From Rivularia sp963920925 (GTDB lineage Bacteria; Cyanobacteriota; Cyanobacteriia; Cyanobacteriales; Nostocaceae), in the NCBI RefSeq assembly GCF_963920925.1, contig NZ_CAWUDI010000002.1:208198-272197 (forward strand): a stretch of 64,000 bases of DNA, in the 5' to 3' direction. Below the pieces are notes generated by a model that saw nothing but the letters and a program-made list of their open reading frames with translations, did no database searches and was not told the origin of the DNA. This document shows positions 54,492 to 63,680 of the stretch, in pieces (positions within the stretch are counted from its first letter, which is position 1; each line of letters starts with the position of its first letter). A program made the position numbers and the translations under genes.

Positions 54492-55772
54492 ATGACGCAA
54501 GTTGAGTTATTTAGAAAAAAGCAGAAAGATTCAAAAATAAACGAATTATTATTTCCGGCGGCAATGTGGTTTAGCAGTCGCTTGTTAATTTGGATTGCCA
54601 TGTTAGGGATTGCACCTTTATTACAAGCACCTTCTGGAGGAGTTGAAGCTACGTTTAGCTTGGATGTATTTCATGCTTGGGATAGTAAAGAGTATCAAAA
54701 AATAGTTAGCAGTGGATATGAGTTTATTAATGATGGGAAAATGCATAATGTGGCTTTTTTCCCCTTGTTTCCATTAATTGTCAAGCTGTTGATGAATTTA
54801 GGGTTTTCTTTTAAAATTGCTGGATTGCTGGTAAATAATTTAGCATTTTTATGCGCAATTTACTGCGTATATTTTTGGGTTAAATCCTACCGCAGTGAGA
54901 GTGAAGCGCGATGGGTTACTGCTGTATTAGCTTGGTGTCCGCCGTCAATGTTTGCAGGAGTTATTTATACCGAAGGTTTATATTTATTTCTCAGTGCTGC
55001 TGCGATGCAGGCTTTTGACAAAAGTCGATATGGTTTGACTGCTTTGTTCGGCGCATTGGCAACTGCAACCCGCCCTACAGGTTTAGCATTGATTCCGGCT
55101 TTGATAATTGCATCTTGGAAGCAGCGCAAACCACCTGTTGCTTATATTGCTGGTTTAGCTACGGCAGCGGGAGTGCTTTTATTTAGTCTGTATTGTGCGG
55201 TTACATTTAACGAACCATTAGCCTTTGTTGAAGCACAGAAAGGATGGCGTGAATCTTTAGGGTTTGATTGGCAAAGTTGGTGGAAAATGCTGATGCAAAT
55301 AACCATCGGGACTGAAAATTGGAAAAATGGAGGGATAAAAGATCCCGTACAGCCGTTATTATTTGGCTTAATTGTCGCCGTTGGTTACTTGTTGTGGCGT
55401 TTTCGTAAAAAGCTCGGTGAAGCCAAAGTAGACTATGGTTTTGCGGCTTTAATTTTAATTTGGTGGCTAGTAGCTGGAGACCCTTTAATTAACACTGTAT
55501 CAGTTATAGGAAGCGCTTACTTAATATGGAAACTACGTAACGAATTGAGTCCCGTAACTGCAACTTATGGTTTATGTGGTTTGGCATTAGTTTTAGCTTC
55601 CGGAGGAACTTGGTCGCTAAGTCGTATAGTTTACGGTATTGTGTCGATTAGCATCGCCTTCGGTGTATTCCTATCCCGTTATCCGCGCTGGGGATATTTA
55701 ACAATGGGCTTCTTCGCGATTTTACTCACAACTTTTTCGATCAGATTTGCCCAAGAATTATGGGTAGGGTAG
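54492..55772 (+). CDS. PIG-V/GT76-like membrane mannosyltransferase-type protein (paralogue 1)
   Basis: About 426 aa from ATG 54492 (a TTG 78 bases upstream is open but unsupported; the second paralogue also starts MTQ). About ten membrane helices. The family motif HAWDSKEYQKIVSSGYEFINDGK...VAFFPLFP resembles PIG-V (GPI mannosyltransferase 2), with the acidic WDS. It is strongly similar to the gene at 60096. Near the C-terminus LSRIVYG replaces VERYAYG of the paralogue. It probably transfers a sugar from a lipid-phosphate donor. First gene of the plus block. Confidence 0.78.
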   Translation: MTQVELFRKKQKDSKINELLFPAAMWFSSRLLIWIAMLGIAPLLQAPSGGVEATFSLDVFHAWDSKEYQKIVSSGYEFINDGKMHNVAFFPLFPLIVKLLMNLGFSFKIAGLLVNNLAFLCAIYCVYFWVKSYRSESEARWVTAVLAWCPPSMFAGVIYTEGLYLFLSAAAMQAFDKSRYGLTALFGALATATRPTGLALIPALIIASWKQRKPPVAYIAGLATAAGVLLFSLYCAVTFNEPLAFVEAQKGWRESLGFDWQSWWKMLMQITIGTENWKNGGIKDPVQPLLFGLIVAVGYLLWRFRKKLGEAKVDYGFAALILIWWLVAGDPLINTVSVIGSAYLIWKLRNELSPVTATYGLCGLALVLASGGTWSLSRIVYGIVSISIAFGVFLSRYPRWGYLTMGFFAILLTTFSIRFAQELWVG

Positions 55773-55867
55773 GGAGATGAGGGGAAGATGGGGAGACAAG
55801 GGGAAATAAGGAGGAGTTAACCTTTAACCTTTGACCTCTAACCTTTAACCTTTTTTAATAAACTCTG

Positions 55868-57247
55868 GTGAAAACAAAAATTATTAATCTAAGTACTGTT
55901 GCGGCAGTATTACTGTTTGTTTGTAGCGGTTTGCGACACGCTTTATTTCAATCGGGGGCTTTTGATTTAGGAATTTACGATCAAGTTGTTTACCTGATGA
56001 GTCAAGGAGAAGCGCCTATTTCTTCGATTTTGGGTTTTCATCACATGGGTAATCATGCGGCTTGGGCAGTTTATCCTCTGGCTTTACTTTACAAAATTTA
56101 TCCTAGTGCTTACTGGCTGTTAGGGGTGCAGGCTGTTTCTTTAGCTTTGGGTGCGATTCCTACTTATTATCTTGCCAAACAAGCTGAACTCAAAGAAAAT
56201 CAAGCTGTAACAATGTCGGCAGTTTATTTGCTTTACCCGCTGATTTTTAACGTTAATTTGTTTGAATTTCACCCGGAAGTGATGGCTATTCCGGTATTTT
56301 TAGGAGTAGTTTTAGCAGCGCGATTTAATAAAATTATTTGGTTTTGTGCGGGAACTATTTTTATTTTGGGTTGCAAAGCTGTTTTATCTCTAACGGTAGC
56401 AGCGATGGGTTTTTGGCTATTGATATTTGAAAAACGGCGCGTATATGGTGCATTTGCTTTGATTGCTGGATGTTCGTGGTTTTTGATTGCAAGTCAATTA
56501 ATTATTCCCAGTTTTAGTAACAGTGAAGCGGCGGCAGTTGAACGTTATAGCTATCTAGGTGATTCTGTTTTTGATATTATCGCTAATTTATTTCTAAAAC
56601 CAGGATTGATATTAGGTAAAGTTTTTTCTCCAGATACTTTTGGGTATTTAGCATTATTGATCGCACCTGTAATTTGGGGACTGACACCAAAGCATATAGC
56701 ACCTTTAATAAGTGTTATTCCGACATTACTAATAAATATTCTTTCCCAAAAACCAGAGCAACGGGATTTAATTCACCAGTATTCTTTACCTATTTTACCG
56801 TTTCTAATTTTGGCGGTAATTTCCAGTCTTGCTGCTAACAAATCGTGGCTGCGGAACCCTAAAATAATTATTATATGGGCGTTAGTGGCTTTTTTAGCAT
56901 TAGGTAAATATGGCTTTTTTTGGTCGCGCTATCTCAGAAGTATCGATAATTGGCAAGCAACACGAGAAGCTATAGCCTTAGTTGGAACCAAAGAAGCTGT
57001 TTTAACTACCCACAGCATTTACCCTCATTTAAGTCATCGTTCAAAAATTCAATTTGTAGATGATTTGAGTGGTGGAGTTCCAGACTTAAATCAATTCAAA
57101 TATATCTTGTTAAACGTGCGTCATCCTGATGGTAGTAGAAATCCGGAGTTTGCCGCTAATTTAGTAAATCAACTTAAAGATAATCAATTATTTGAGCTAG
57201 TTAAACAACAGGATGAGGTTTATTTATTTATTAAAAAATATGTTTAA
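55868..57247 (+). CDS. DUF2079 family multi-membrane protein
   Basis: 459 aa from GTG, about 9-10 membrane helices. RHALFQSGAFDLGIYDQVVYLMSQGEAPISSILGFHHMGNHAAWAVYP is characteristic of DUF2079, a GT-C-like family, with the acidic FDLGIYDQ loop, the H-xx-GNHA motif, and a conserved LFEFHPEVMAIP. A short soluble C-terminus follows. It is predicted to act as a membrane glycosyltransferase; this is not proven for the family. It lies 95 bases after paralogue 1. Confidence 0.85.
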   Translation: MKTKIINLSTVAAVLLFVCSGLRHALFQSGAFDLGIYDQVVYLMSQGEAPISSILGFHHMGNHAAWAVYPLALLYKIYPSAYWLLGVQAVSLALGAIPTYYLAKQAELKENQAVTMSAVYLLYPLIFNVNLFEFHPEVMAIPVFLGVVLAARFNKIIWFCAGTIFILGCKAVLSLTVAAMGFWLLIFEKRRVYGAFALIAGCSWFLIASQLIIPSFSNSEAAAVERYSYLGDSVFDIIANLFLKPGLILGKVFSPDTFGYLALLIAPVIWGLTPKHIAPLISVIPTLLINILSQKPEQRDLIHQYSLPILPFLILAVISSLAANKSWLRNPKIIIIWALVAFLALGKYGFFWSRYLRSIDNWQATREAIALVGTKEAVLTTHSIYPHLSHRSKIQFVDDLSGGVPDLNQFKYILLNVRHPDGSRNPEFAANLVNQLKDNQLFELVKQQDEVYLFIKKYV

Positions 57248-57463
57248 TTTCGCTTTTACCGTATGCCGTACATAGTATGCTGATTAAATATTTTTAAAAG
57301 AGAAAACGGGGAAAGGGGAATAGGCAACAGTGAGGATTCTTTAGTAGTTAGTATGCTAATTTTGTGTTAAAAAAAATTATTACGATTATTCACAGTTTCT
57401 TGTCTTTCTTCCCCGTTCCCTACTCCCTGTTCCCTACTCCCCAATTCCTATAAACAATAACTT

Positions 57464-58207
57464 ATGGAAAAAGATTTTTACCTACAATACGCATCTGTAG
57501 AAGATAAACATTGGTGGTTTGTAGCCCGTCGTCAAATATTACAACAGGTAATTTCTAGATTAAATTTACCAAAAAATGCTCAAATCTTAGAAGCAGGTTG
57601 CGGCACGGGTGGTAACTTACAAATGTTATCTAGTTACGGTGAAGTTTCGGCAATGGAATTAGATCAAATTGCTTGTGAGCTTGCCAATCAACGACAAGTA
57701 ACTAAGGTAAAACGAGGTAGTCTACCCGATAATATACCTTTTAGTTCGGATTATGACTTAATTTTGATACTGGATGTCATAGAACATCTTGATGATGATT
57801 TATCAGCATTAAAAGCCTTGTATTATAAACTAAAGCCTGGAGGTTATTTATTAGTAACAGTTCCAGCCTATATGTTTTTATGGAGCGAACATGATGATAT
57901 CAACCATCATAAGCGCCGCTATCGATTAAAAGCCTTGAAACAGGTGGTAAAAAAAGCAGGCTATGAGGTAAGTTACGGTAGCTATTTTAATACTTTTTTA
58001 TTTCCCCTGGTTGTAATAGTGCGTATTTTAGCAAAACTGTTACCAAAACAGAACACAAATCAAATTAGTAGCGATTTAGTAGTACCATCAAAACCAGTTA
58101 ATCAAATTTTAAAATGGTTATTTGCCAGCGAACGTTATTTGATCGATAAATTTACTCTACCTTTTGGCGTATCAGTTTTACTCTTAGCAAAAAAACAGAA
58201 TAGTTAA
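57464..58207 (+). CDS. Class I SAM-dependent methyltransferase
   Basis: 247 aa. Motif I ILEAGCGTGGNLQML, acidic MELDQ, and DLILILDVIEHLDDDLSALKALYYKLKPGG are intact; the N-terminal DKHWWFVARRQIL segment is typical of a cluster-associated subfamily. A hydrophobic stretch (about 180-195) may touch the membrane. In this context it may methylate a sugar or lipid-linked intermediate; the substrate is unknown. Confidence 0.88.
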   Translation: MEKDFYLQYASVEDKHWWFVARRQILQQVISRLNLPKNAQILEAGCGTGGNLQMLSSYGEVSAMELDQIACELANQRQVTKVKRGSLPDNIPFSSDYDLILILDVIEHLDDDLSALKALYYKLKPGGYLLVTVPAYMFLWSEHDDINHHKRRYRLKALKQVVKKAGYEVSYGSYFNTFLFPLVVIVRILAKLLPKQNTNQISSDLVVPSKPVNQILKWLFASERYLIDKFTLPFGVSVLLLAKKQNS

Positions 58208-58295
58208 TTAAGGGAACAGGTAATGGTGAATAGAGAATAGGGCATTGGGCATTGGAAGAGAGGGGAGAGGGGGAGAGAGCGTAGATAATTATTTT

Positions 58296-58351
58296 AACTG
58301 CTAACTGATGACTGCTCACTGTTCACTGTTCACTGATAACTGCTAACTGAC
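58296..58351. repeat. Heptamer repeats of CACTGTT/ACTGCTA type
   Basis: A run of ACTGCTA, ACTGATG, CACTGTT and related units just before the GT2 gene start; preceded by a purine-rich tract at 58255-58280. Confidence 0.7.
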
Positions 58352-58356
58352 TCAAA

Positions 58357-59316
58357 ATGACTCAACCAACAGTTTCTATAATTATCCCAATTTATAACGA
58401 GGAAGAAAACATTCCCGAACTTTATCATCGTTTGCAAGGTGTTATCGAGCAGCTAGATGGTGAAGCAGAATTAATTTTTATTGATGATGGTAGCCGGGAT
58501 AATTCTTTAAATTTAATGCGTGGAATATACGAGCGCGATTATCGTTTTAAATACATCAGTTTGGCTCGTAATTTTGGTCATCAAATAGCTGTAACGGCTG
58601 GCTTAAATAATGTTAAAGGTGAAGCAGTAGTTGTAATGGATGCGGATTTACAAGATCCACCAGAACTAGTTTTACCAATGATTGAAAAATGGCGGCAAGG
58701 CTATCAAGTAGTTTACGCCCAACGTCTTTCTCGTAAAAAAGAAAGTGCATTAAAACGATTTACAGCTTATGCTTTTTATCGTATTTTAAGACGTTTAGCT
58801 GATGTAAATATCCCTTCAGATACTGGGGATTTCTGCTTGATGGATAGAGAGATAGTTGATATTTTAAATGCTATGCCCGAACGCAATCGTTATATACGCG
58901 GCTTGCGTGCTTGGGTTGGTTTTCGCCAAACAGCAATACCATTTGAAAGAGATCCGCGTTTCGCTGGCAAAGTAAAATATTCTTTTGCTAAATCTTGGGC
59001 ATTAGCTATCAATGGGATTATTTCTTTTTCAAGAGTTCCTTTGAAGCTGGCCACTTATTTAGGAATGCTTTCAGCAGCAGCAGCCTTATTAATGATATTG
59101 TTGGTTTTATATTGGCGTTTATTTGACCCTGCTTCTCCTTTAATTGGCTACACTTTGATTACAATTGCACTGTTTTTTTTGGGTTCTGTACAGTTATTTT
59201 GTATCGGTATTTTAGGCGAATATATTGGTCGTATTTACGAAGAAGTCAAAGGAAGACCAATTTATACCGTCAAAGAAATGAGAGGAGTTAGGAGTAAAGA
59301 AAGAGTTAGCAGTTAG
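58357..59316 (+). CDS. GT2 glycosyltransferase, GtrB/Dpm1-like
   Basis: 319 aa. SIIIPIYNEEENIPELYHRL, FIDDGSRDNS, the SLARNFGHQIAVTAGL segment and MDADLQDPPEL are all typical of polyprenyl-phosphate glucosyl/mannosyl synthases, and two C-terminal membrane helices (about 230-255 and 265-290) match GtrB. It should load a hexose onto undecaprenyl phosphate for the membrane transferases nearby. The last ~13 residues (GVRSKERVSS) are encoded by the flanking heptamer repeat, so the original stop may have been altered. Confidence 0.93.
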   Translation: MTQPTVSIIIPIYNEEENIPELYHRLQGVIEQLDGEAELIFIDDGSRDNSLNLMRGIYERDYRFKYISLARNFGHQIAVTAGLNNVKGEAVVVMDADLQDPPELVLPMIEKWRQGYQVVYAQRLSRKKESALKRFTAYAFYRILRRLADVNIPSDTGDFCLMDREIVDILNAMPERNRYIRGLRAWVGFRQTAIPFERDPRFAGKVKYSFAKSWALAINGIISFSRVPLKLATYLGMLSAAAALLMILLVLYWRLFDPASPLIGYTLITIALFFLGSVQLFCIGILGEYIGRIYEEVKGRPIYTVKEMRGVRSKERVSS

Positions 59317-59395
59317 CAGTTAGCAGTCATCAGTTATCAGTTAGGAATTAGGAGTTAACAACCAACAACTAACAACCAACAACTAACAACTAAAA
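59306..59395. repeat. GTTAGCA / AACAACT repeat tract
   Basis: GTTAGCA units start inside the end of the GT2 gene and continue into ACAACTA/ACAACCA units directly up to the next start codon. Confidence 0.75.
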
Positions 59396-59400
59396 TTCCT

Positions 59401-59769
59401 ATGTCTTGGCAAGAATTTTGTTTGCTGCTTTTGTCGGTTTCTGCAAGCGTAACGGGACAATTATTTTTAAAAATAGGTGCGGGAAAATTAGGTAGAGTTG
59501 ATGCAACAAATGCTCTACAGCAAATTTTGGGCATTATTACAACTTCGGAATTATTGATGGGGTTAGCTTGTTATGGTGTCGGTGCTGTTGTTTATATTCT
59601 TCTACTAACTAGAGTTAATTTAAGTGTAGCAGGGCCGTCAGCTTCCTTAGTTTACGTTTTTTCGGTGTTGCTAGGCTATTTCGTTTTTAAAGAATCTATT
59701 CCTTTGATGCGTCTTGCAGGTTTGAGTTTGATTGTTTGTGGAGTTATTTTAGTCGTTTGGCAAAAGTGA
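59401..59769 (+). CDS. Small EamA/SMR-like four-helix transporter
   Basis: 122 aa, four membrane helices. SVTGQLFLKIGAGKLG, GAVVYILLLTRVNLSVAGPSASLVYVFSVLLGYFVFKE and LAGLSLIVCGVILV follow the SMR/EamA half-unit pattern, as in ArnE/ArnF, which flip undecaprenyl-phosphate-aminoarabinose. A sugar-lipid flippase working with the upstream GtrB-like enzyme is the likely role. It has an ATG start right after repeats. Confidence 0.85.
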   Translation: MSWQEFCLLLLSVSASVTGQLFLKIGAGKLGRVDATNALQQILGIITTSELLMGLACYGVGAVVYILLLTRVNLSVAGPSASLVYVFSVLLGYFVFKESIPLMRLAGLSLIVCGVILVVWQK

Positions 59770-59849
59770 GAAGAATTAGGGAGTTGGTAATTAGGAACAG
59801 GAATTTAGAGGATGTTTGGGAAGTCATAAATAAGACTTTAGACTTTTAA

Positions 59850-59918
59850 GATCCCCCTAAATCACCCTTAAAAAAGGGGGACTTTAACCCCCATTTTCAA
59901 GGGGGGGAAGGGGGGATC
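59850..59918. repeat. GATCCCCC...GGGGGATC palindromic repeat
   Basis: Starts GATCCCCC and ends GGGGGATC with internal C-rich and G-rich arms (AAAAAAGGGGGACTT, AACCCCCATTTTCAAGGGGG). It lies between the transporter and paralogue 2 and can form several alternative hairpins. Confidence 0.75.
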
Positions 59919-60095
59919 GAAGCAATAATGAGTTCTATATCGATACTTTTCAAACAACCTCTTAGAAAAATAAACTAAGTTTCTAGTTTTTAAGCAGATG
60001 ATAATTTAAAATACTCGAAACCTGAAATATGAAATTTATAAAATCTAAAATCTAAAAGACACGCATCCGTTGTTAAAATCTAAAACCAAAATCGA

Positions 60096-61355
60096 ATGAC
60101 TCAATCTAAAAATATTTTAGATAACGGTTTCTTTTTTGCTACAGCTATGTGGCTTTTTAGCCGAGTAGTAATTATTGTAGCAATGTTATTAATTGCACCT
60201 TCACTTCCCATCGCCGAAAATGCTCAAGCTCCTACTTTTGGTTGGGATGCTTTCTATGCATGGGATAGCATCTGGTATCACCGAATTGTTGTTGTTGGTT
60301 ACGAATTTATCAATGATGGCAAACAATATTCTGTAGCTTTTTTTCCACTTTTACCAATACTCACTCGTGTAATTATGTACTTCGGCTTGCCTTTTCAAGT
60401 GGCAGCCACTTTATTAAATAATGCCGCGTTTTTAGGTGCTTTAATTGTCTTTTATTCTTGGGTAAAAGAAACTCATGGTACAAGTGCTGCTCGCTGGAGT
60501 ACTGCTGTTTTAGCTTGGTGTCCTTATTCTCTCTACGGAAGTGTTATTTATACTGAAGGATTATTCTTATTATTTAGTACTGCTGCTTTACGGGCTTTCG
60601 ATAAAAAACAACATTTATGGGCGGCAATTTGGGGAATTTTATCTACAGCAACCAGAATCACTGGAGTTATGTTAATTCCAGCTTTTTTATTTGTTACTTG
60701 GAAACAGGGTAGAAATGTAAAAGCTTATCTTGCTAGTTTCGCCGTCGGCGTTGGTGCTTTTCTTTTTAGTTTGTATTGTCTAATTAAATTTGGTGACGCT
60801 TTAGCATTTGTCCACGTACAAAAAGGTTGGCGAGATTCCACGGGATTTGCTTGGCAAGGTTGGTGGAATATGAGTACGCAAATTGTTCTAAGTTCTCCGT
60901 TATTATTTGGATTAATTGTTGTCAGTGGTTTTTTGCTATGGCGCTTTCGTCAACAATTATCTGATATTAAGTTACGCAGTCTATTTTATTTTTTATGGTT
61001 GTTGTTATGGTTGGGTATAGGTGAACCATTATGGTTAACAGCAGGAAATCCATTCGGAAAAATTCTTTTAGTTAAGATAGTTATTGTCTTTGGCGGACTT
61101 TATTTATTATGGTATTGGCGAGCCAAAATTCCTTTAACTGCTGCGGTTTACGGTTTCTTTTCATACGCTTTAATACTTAATACCGGACTTACCGCTTCTG
61201 TGGAGCGCTATGCTTATGGAATTATCTCTTTGTCCTTTGCGTTAGGGTTGTTACTTAATCGCGATCGCAGTTGGGGATATGCTATTTTGGGTTTTTTCGC
61301 AGTCATATTAGCTAGTTTAGCCGTACAGTTTGCCCACAATCAGTGGGTTGCGTGA
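60096..61355 (+). CDS. PIG-V/GT76-like membrane mannosyltransferase-type protein (paralogue 2)
   Basis: 419 aa, about ten membrane helices. AWDSIWYHRIVVVGYEFINDGK...VAFFPLLP and SVERYAYG match PIG-V-like proteins better than does the paralogue at 54492. Similarity to that gene runs end to end (for example RWSTAVLAWCPYSLYGSVIYTEGL against RWVTAVLAWCPPSMFAGVIYTEGL), so the two are duplicates flanking the plus block. It is expected to use polyprenyl-phosphate-mannose or a similar donor. Last gene of the block. Confidence 0.82.
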   Translation: MTQSKNILDNGFFFATAMWLFSRVVIIVAMLLIAPSLPIAENAQAPTFGWDAFYAWDSIWYHRIVVVGYEFINDGKQYSVAFFPLLPILTRVIMYFGLPFQVAATLLNNAAFLGALIVFYSWVKETHGTSAARWSTAVLAWCPYSLYGSVIYTEGLFLLFSTAALRAFDKKQHLWAAIWGILSTATRITGVMLIPAFLFVTWKQGRNVKAYLASFAVGVGAFLFSLYCLIKFGDALAFVHVQKGWRDSTGFAWQGWWNMSTQIVLSSPLLFGLIVVSGFLLWRFRQQLSDIKLRSLFYFLWLLLWLGIGEPLWLTAGNPFGKILLVKIVIVFGGLYLLWYWRAKIPLTAAVYGFFSYALILNTGLTASVERYAYGIISLSFALGLLLNRDRSWGYAILGFFAVILASLAVQFAHNQWVA

Positions 61356-62429
61356 AAAATCCGATTATAAATAAAAATTTAATTCGCTTATCAAAAGCGA
61401 TGTTTTGTTATATAATATTCGATGTGTAGGTGTATAGCAGGTTACTAACCATACGGATATAGCTCTAATTTACTCAAAAGCAGACGCATCCAGATTAGTA
61501 TCTAAGTCAAAGTAAAACTAGGGCATAGCTGTCGTTTTGGCTTTAATGAGTGTCATCTTGATATTTAATAAACGTGCTTTAATACACGTCACACTGTGGT
61601 AACAGTAATTAAATTAACTAAGTAAATAAAATCCTGTTATTAGAAGTTATATATCTATCAAAAATTCTTGTATCGTAACAATTTGCGATCGCATTAAATT
61701 CTTCTGATAAATAAAATTATATATGTACTTTCTATTACAAGAATACTGACTTGAAAATGCTTAAATAAGCTTATATTAAACCGCAATTCTATAAAGATAT
61801 CTTTCGATATTGATAATTTCAGTGTTTTTACTGTCTGCATTTACATATGTATTTGTCATTATTTATATGTTACATTTCCGAGTTTATATAACTAATTGTA
61901 AATGTATAAAATAATTGCTTATTATCTTTCGATATCGGTAGATAATTAATCGGTTAAATACATATAGACACAGGCAACAATAGTACTTATGTATTTTATA
62001 TAATCGCTGCAAATAATAACAGCTTTAAACATGAATAGCTTTGCGAGCATCTAGATTGGACTAATTGCTATCTTTTAACTAGATGAAACCAAATTATATT
62101 GCATAGCGTCTTGTGAGAATGGTGAGTTTACAAAGTAAGTATTATCTGGTGAAAATTTTAACCTTATTTTGAATGGACAAATTATTCCTAAAGGGTAAAA
62201 TGAACCAGAGTAATAGTGAAAATTATACTTAATGTGTAGCGCATTTGCTTATTGATAGCTGTAAAAAATTTTCGTTAATTAAATCTTAAATTTAGATTTG
62301 AGTTAGCAAAATCCATCTGCCTCTAAAGGCAAATTTTTGTTAACAATAAGCTTAATTTTTCAGGATTATTAGAGAACGATCGGGTAACAAGGAAATAGAG
62401 GAATTGTGTTATAACTTACCGTCATATCC
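61356..62429. other. AT-rich gap of about 1 kb
   Basis: 1074 bases up to the deacetylase leader with no credible gene and no strong terminator-like hairpin after the glycosylation block. A HIP1 octamer (GCGATCGC) is at about 61686. The deacetylase promoter is expected at the right end. Confidence 0.45.
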
Positions 62430-62441
62430 GTGAATGACGGT
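62418..62441 (+). promoter_or_regulatory. Hairpin just upstream of the deacetylase ribosome site
   Basis: ACCGTCAT (62418-62425) and ATGACGGT (62434-62441) form an 8-base stem, ten bases before AAGGAG at 62451-62456. It may tune translation; its position also argues against the GTG at 62430 as start. Confidence 0.55.
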
Positions 62442-62465
62442 TTGGTCATGAAGGAGCCGTGTCTG

Positions 62466-63380
62466 GTGGAAAATAAGAAGTCGTTAGGTTTACCTCAAGG
62501 AATATTGATCGCCCTTACCGCCTTATGTGGTAGTTTTGCGCTTGGATTTATGCTGCCTATTAATCGGAATGCTACCAGTGCAACTAGCAGGCAGCAAATA
62601 AAAAGTGAAAACATCAAAGCCATATCTGGTTCGCTATCTCGAATCGAAGATTTTCAAGGTGCTATGCTTGCTACTTGGCGACAGGAAGCGATATCTAAAG
62701 GTGTCCTTGATACAGTGCCAAAAAGTTTTCGTGGCAAAATAATCAAGCAAGCAAAACTTGCTCCAAACGATAAATTAATTGCACTTACCTTTGATGATGG
62801 CCCTTGGCCGAAATATACTGCTCAGATATTGGAAATATTGAAAAAAAATAAGATCAAGGCAACGTTTTTTGTTGTTGGAAAAGTATTAAATGAATATCCT
62901 GATTTAGGAAAGCGAATAGTAGGTGAAGGTCACACTATCGGCAATCATACTTGGCATCATTGGTACCATTATTTCAACAAACAAGCCGCAGCTTTAGAAA
63001 TAGATCGCACCTCAGACCTGATTTATAAAACCACGGGTACTAAAACTACTTTATTTCGTCCCCCCGGTGGAATGTTGCACAATGGTTTAGCTGCCTATGC
63101 AAAAAGTAAAGATTACACGGTAGTCATGTGGTCTGCTGATTCTATGGATTATGCTCGTCCTTCCGCTCCTACATTAGTAAATAGAGTCATTAAACAGTCA
63201 AGCCCTGGTGGTATCGTGCTGTTGCATGATGGTGGTGGCCCTCGTAAGAATACTGTTGCTGCTTTACCAACGATGATAAGCAAATTGAAAAAACAAGGTT
63301 ATCGTTTTGTGACTATTCCAGAATTGCTAGAGCATGAAGAGAAGCAGAAAAACACTGTAACGGCGCAAAATAATAAATAG
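62466..63380 (+). CDS. Membrane-anchored polysaccharide deacetylase (NodB domain)
   Basis: About 304 aa from GTG 62466, chosen because AAGGAG lies 9 bases upstream; GTG 62430 and ATG 62448 are open alternatives. An N-terminal signal-anchor helix (GILIALTALCGSFALGFML) precedes the NodB domain. It has motif 1 TFDDGPWP, motif 2 GNHTWHH (metal His), motif 3 RPPGG, motif 4 MWSADSMDY and motif 5 IVLLHDGG. All catalytic positions are present. It would remove N-acetyl groups from an extracytoplasmic glycan such as peptidoglycan or exopolysaccharide. Confidence 0.93.
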   Translation: MENKKSLGLPQGILIALTALCGSFALGFMLPINRNATSATSRQQIKSENIKAISGSLSRIEDFQGAMLATWRQEAISKGVLDTVPKSFRGKIIKQAKLAPNDKLIALTFDDGPWPKYTAQILEILKKNKIKATFFVVGKVLNEYPDLGKRIVGEGHTIGNHTWHHWYHYFNKQAAALEIDRTSDLIYKTTGTKTTLFRPPGGMLHNGLAAYAKSKDYTVVMWSADSMDYARPSAPTLVNRVIKQSSPGGIVLLHDGGGPRKNTVAALPTMISKLKKQGYRFVTIPELLEHEEKQKNTVTAQNNK

Positions 63381-63502
63381 TTGTAAGTTGTAAGTTGTTA
63401 GTGGTTAGTGGTTAGTTGCTGGTTATCTGGTTGCTTAACTAAATAAAATCCCTATTAATTGATTTTCAAATCTAAAATTGAGTTTTCATGGCTAATAAAT
63501 GA

Positions 63503-63531
63503 AAGGGTACGGCAATATTCGCCGTACCCTT
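63503..63531. terminator. Hairpin between convergent deacetylase and glutamate synthase genes
   Basis: AAGGGTACGGC (63503-63513) and GCCGTACCCTT (63521-63531), 11 perfect base pairs with a 7-base loop. T-tails are weak on both sides. Confidence 0.75.
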
Positions 63532-63586
63532 ACTAATTTGGATTTAAAACCTTTTTATCAACTACATTAATTGTGATGGGTAAAAA

Positions 63587-63679
63587 GGTTCGTAGTAGCG
63601 CTGTCTTCGCCTCCGGATTCCGGAATATCATGCGTTCGCCGTCAGCCGTGCCCTAGGCTAGACAGCGCTACTACAAACC
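63587..63679. repeat. Palindromic repeat abutting the glutamate synthase stop
   Basis: GTAGTAGCGCTGTC (63592-63605) and GACAGCGCTACTAC (63661-63674) are exact inverted repeats. With one mismatch they extend to 19 bases (63587-63605 and 63661-63679). The inside holds further short palindromes. It looks like a REP/MITE-type insert. Confidence 0.75.
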
Positions 63680-63680
63680 A

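Noticed and set aside
44986..61355. Classical Wzx/Wzy capsule or O-antigen cluster
   Set aside because: No initiating phosphoglycosyltransferase, flippase of Wzx type, polymerase or chain-length regulator is present; transferases are mostly GT-C type.
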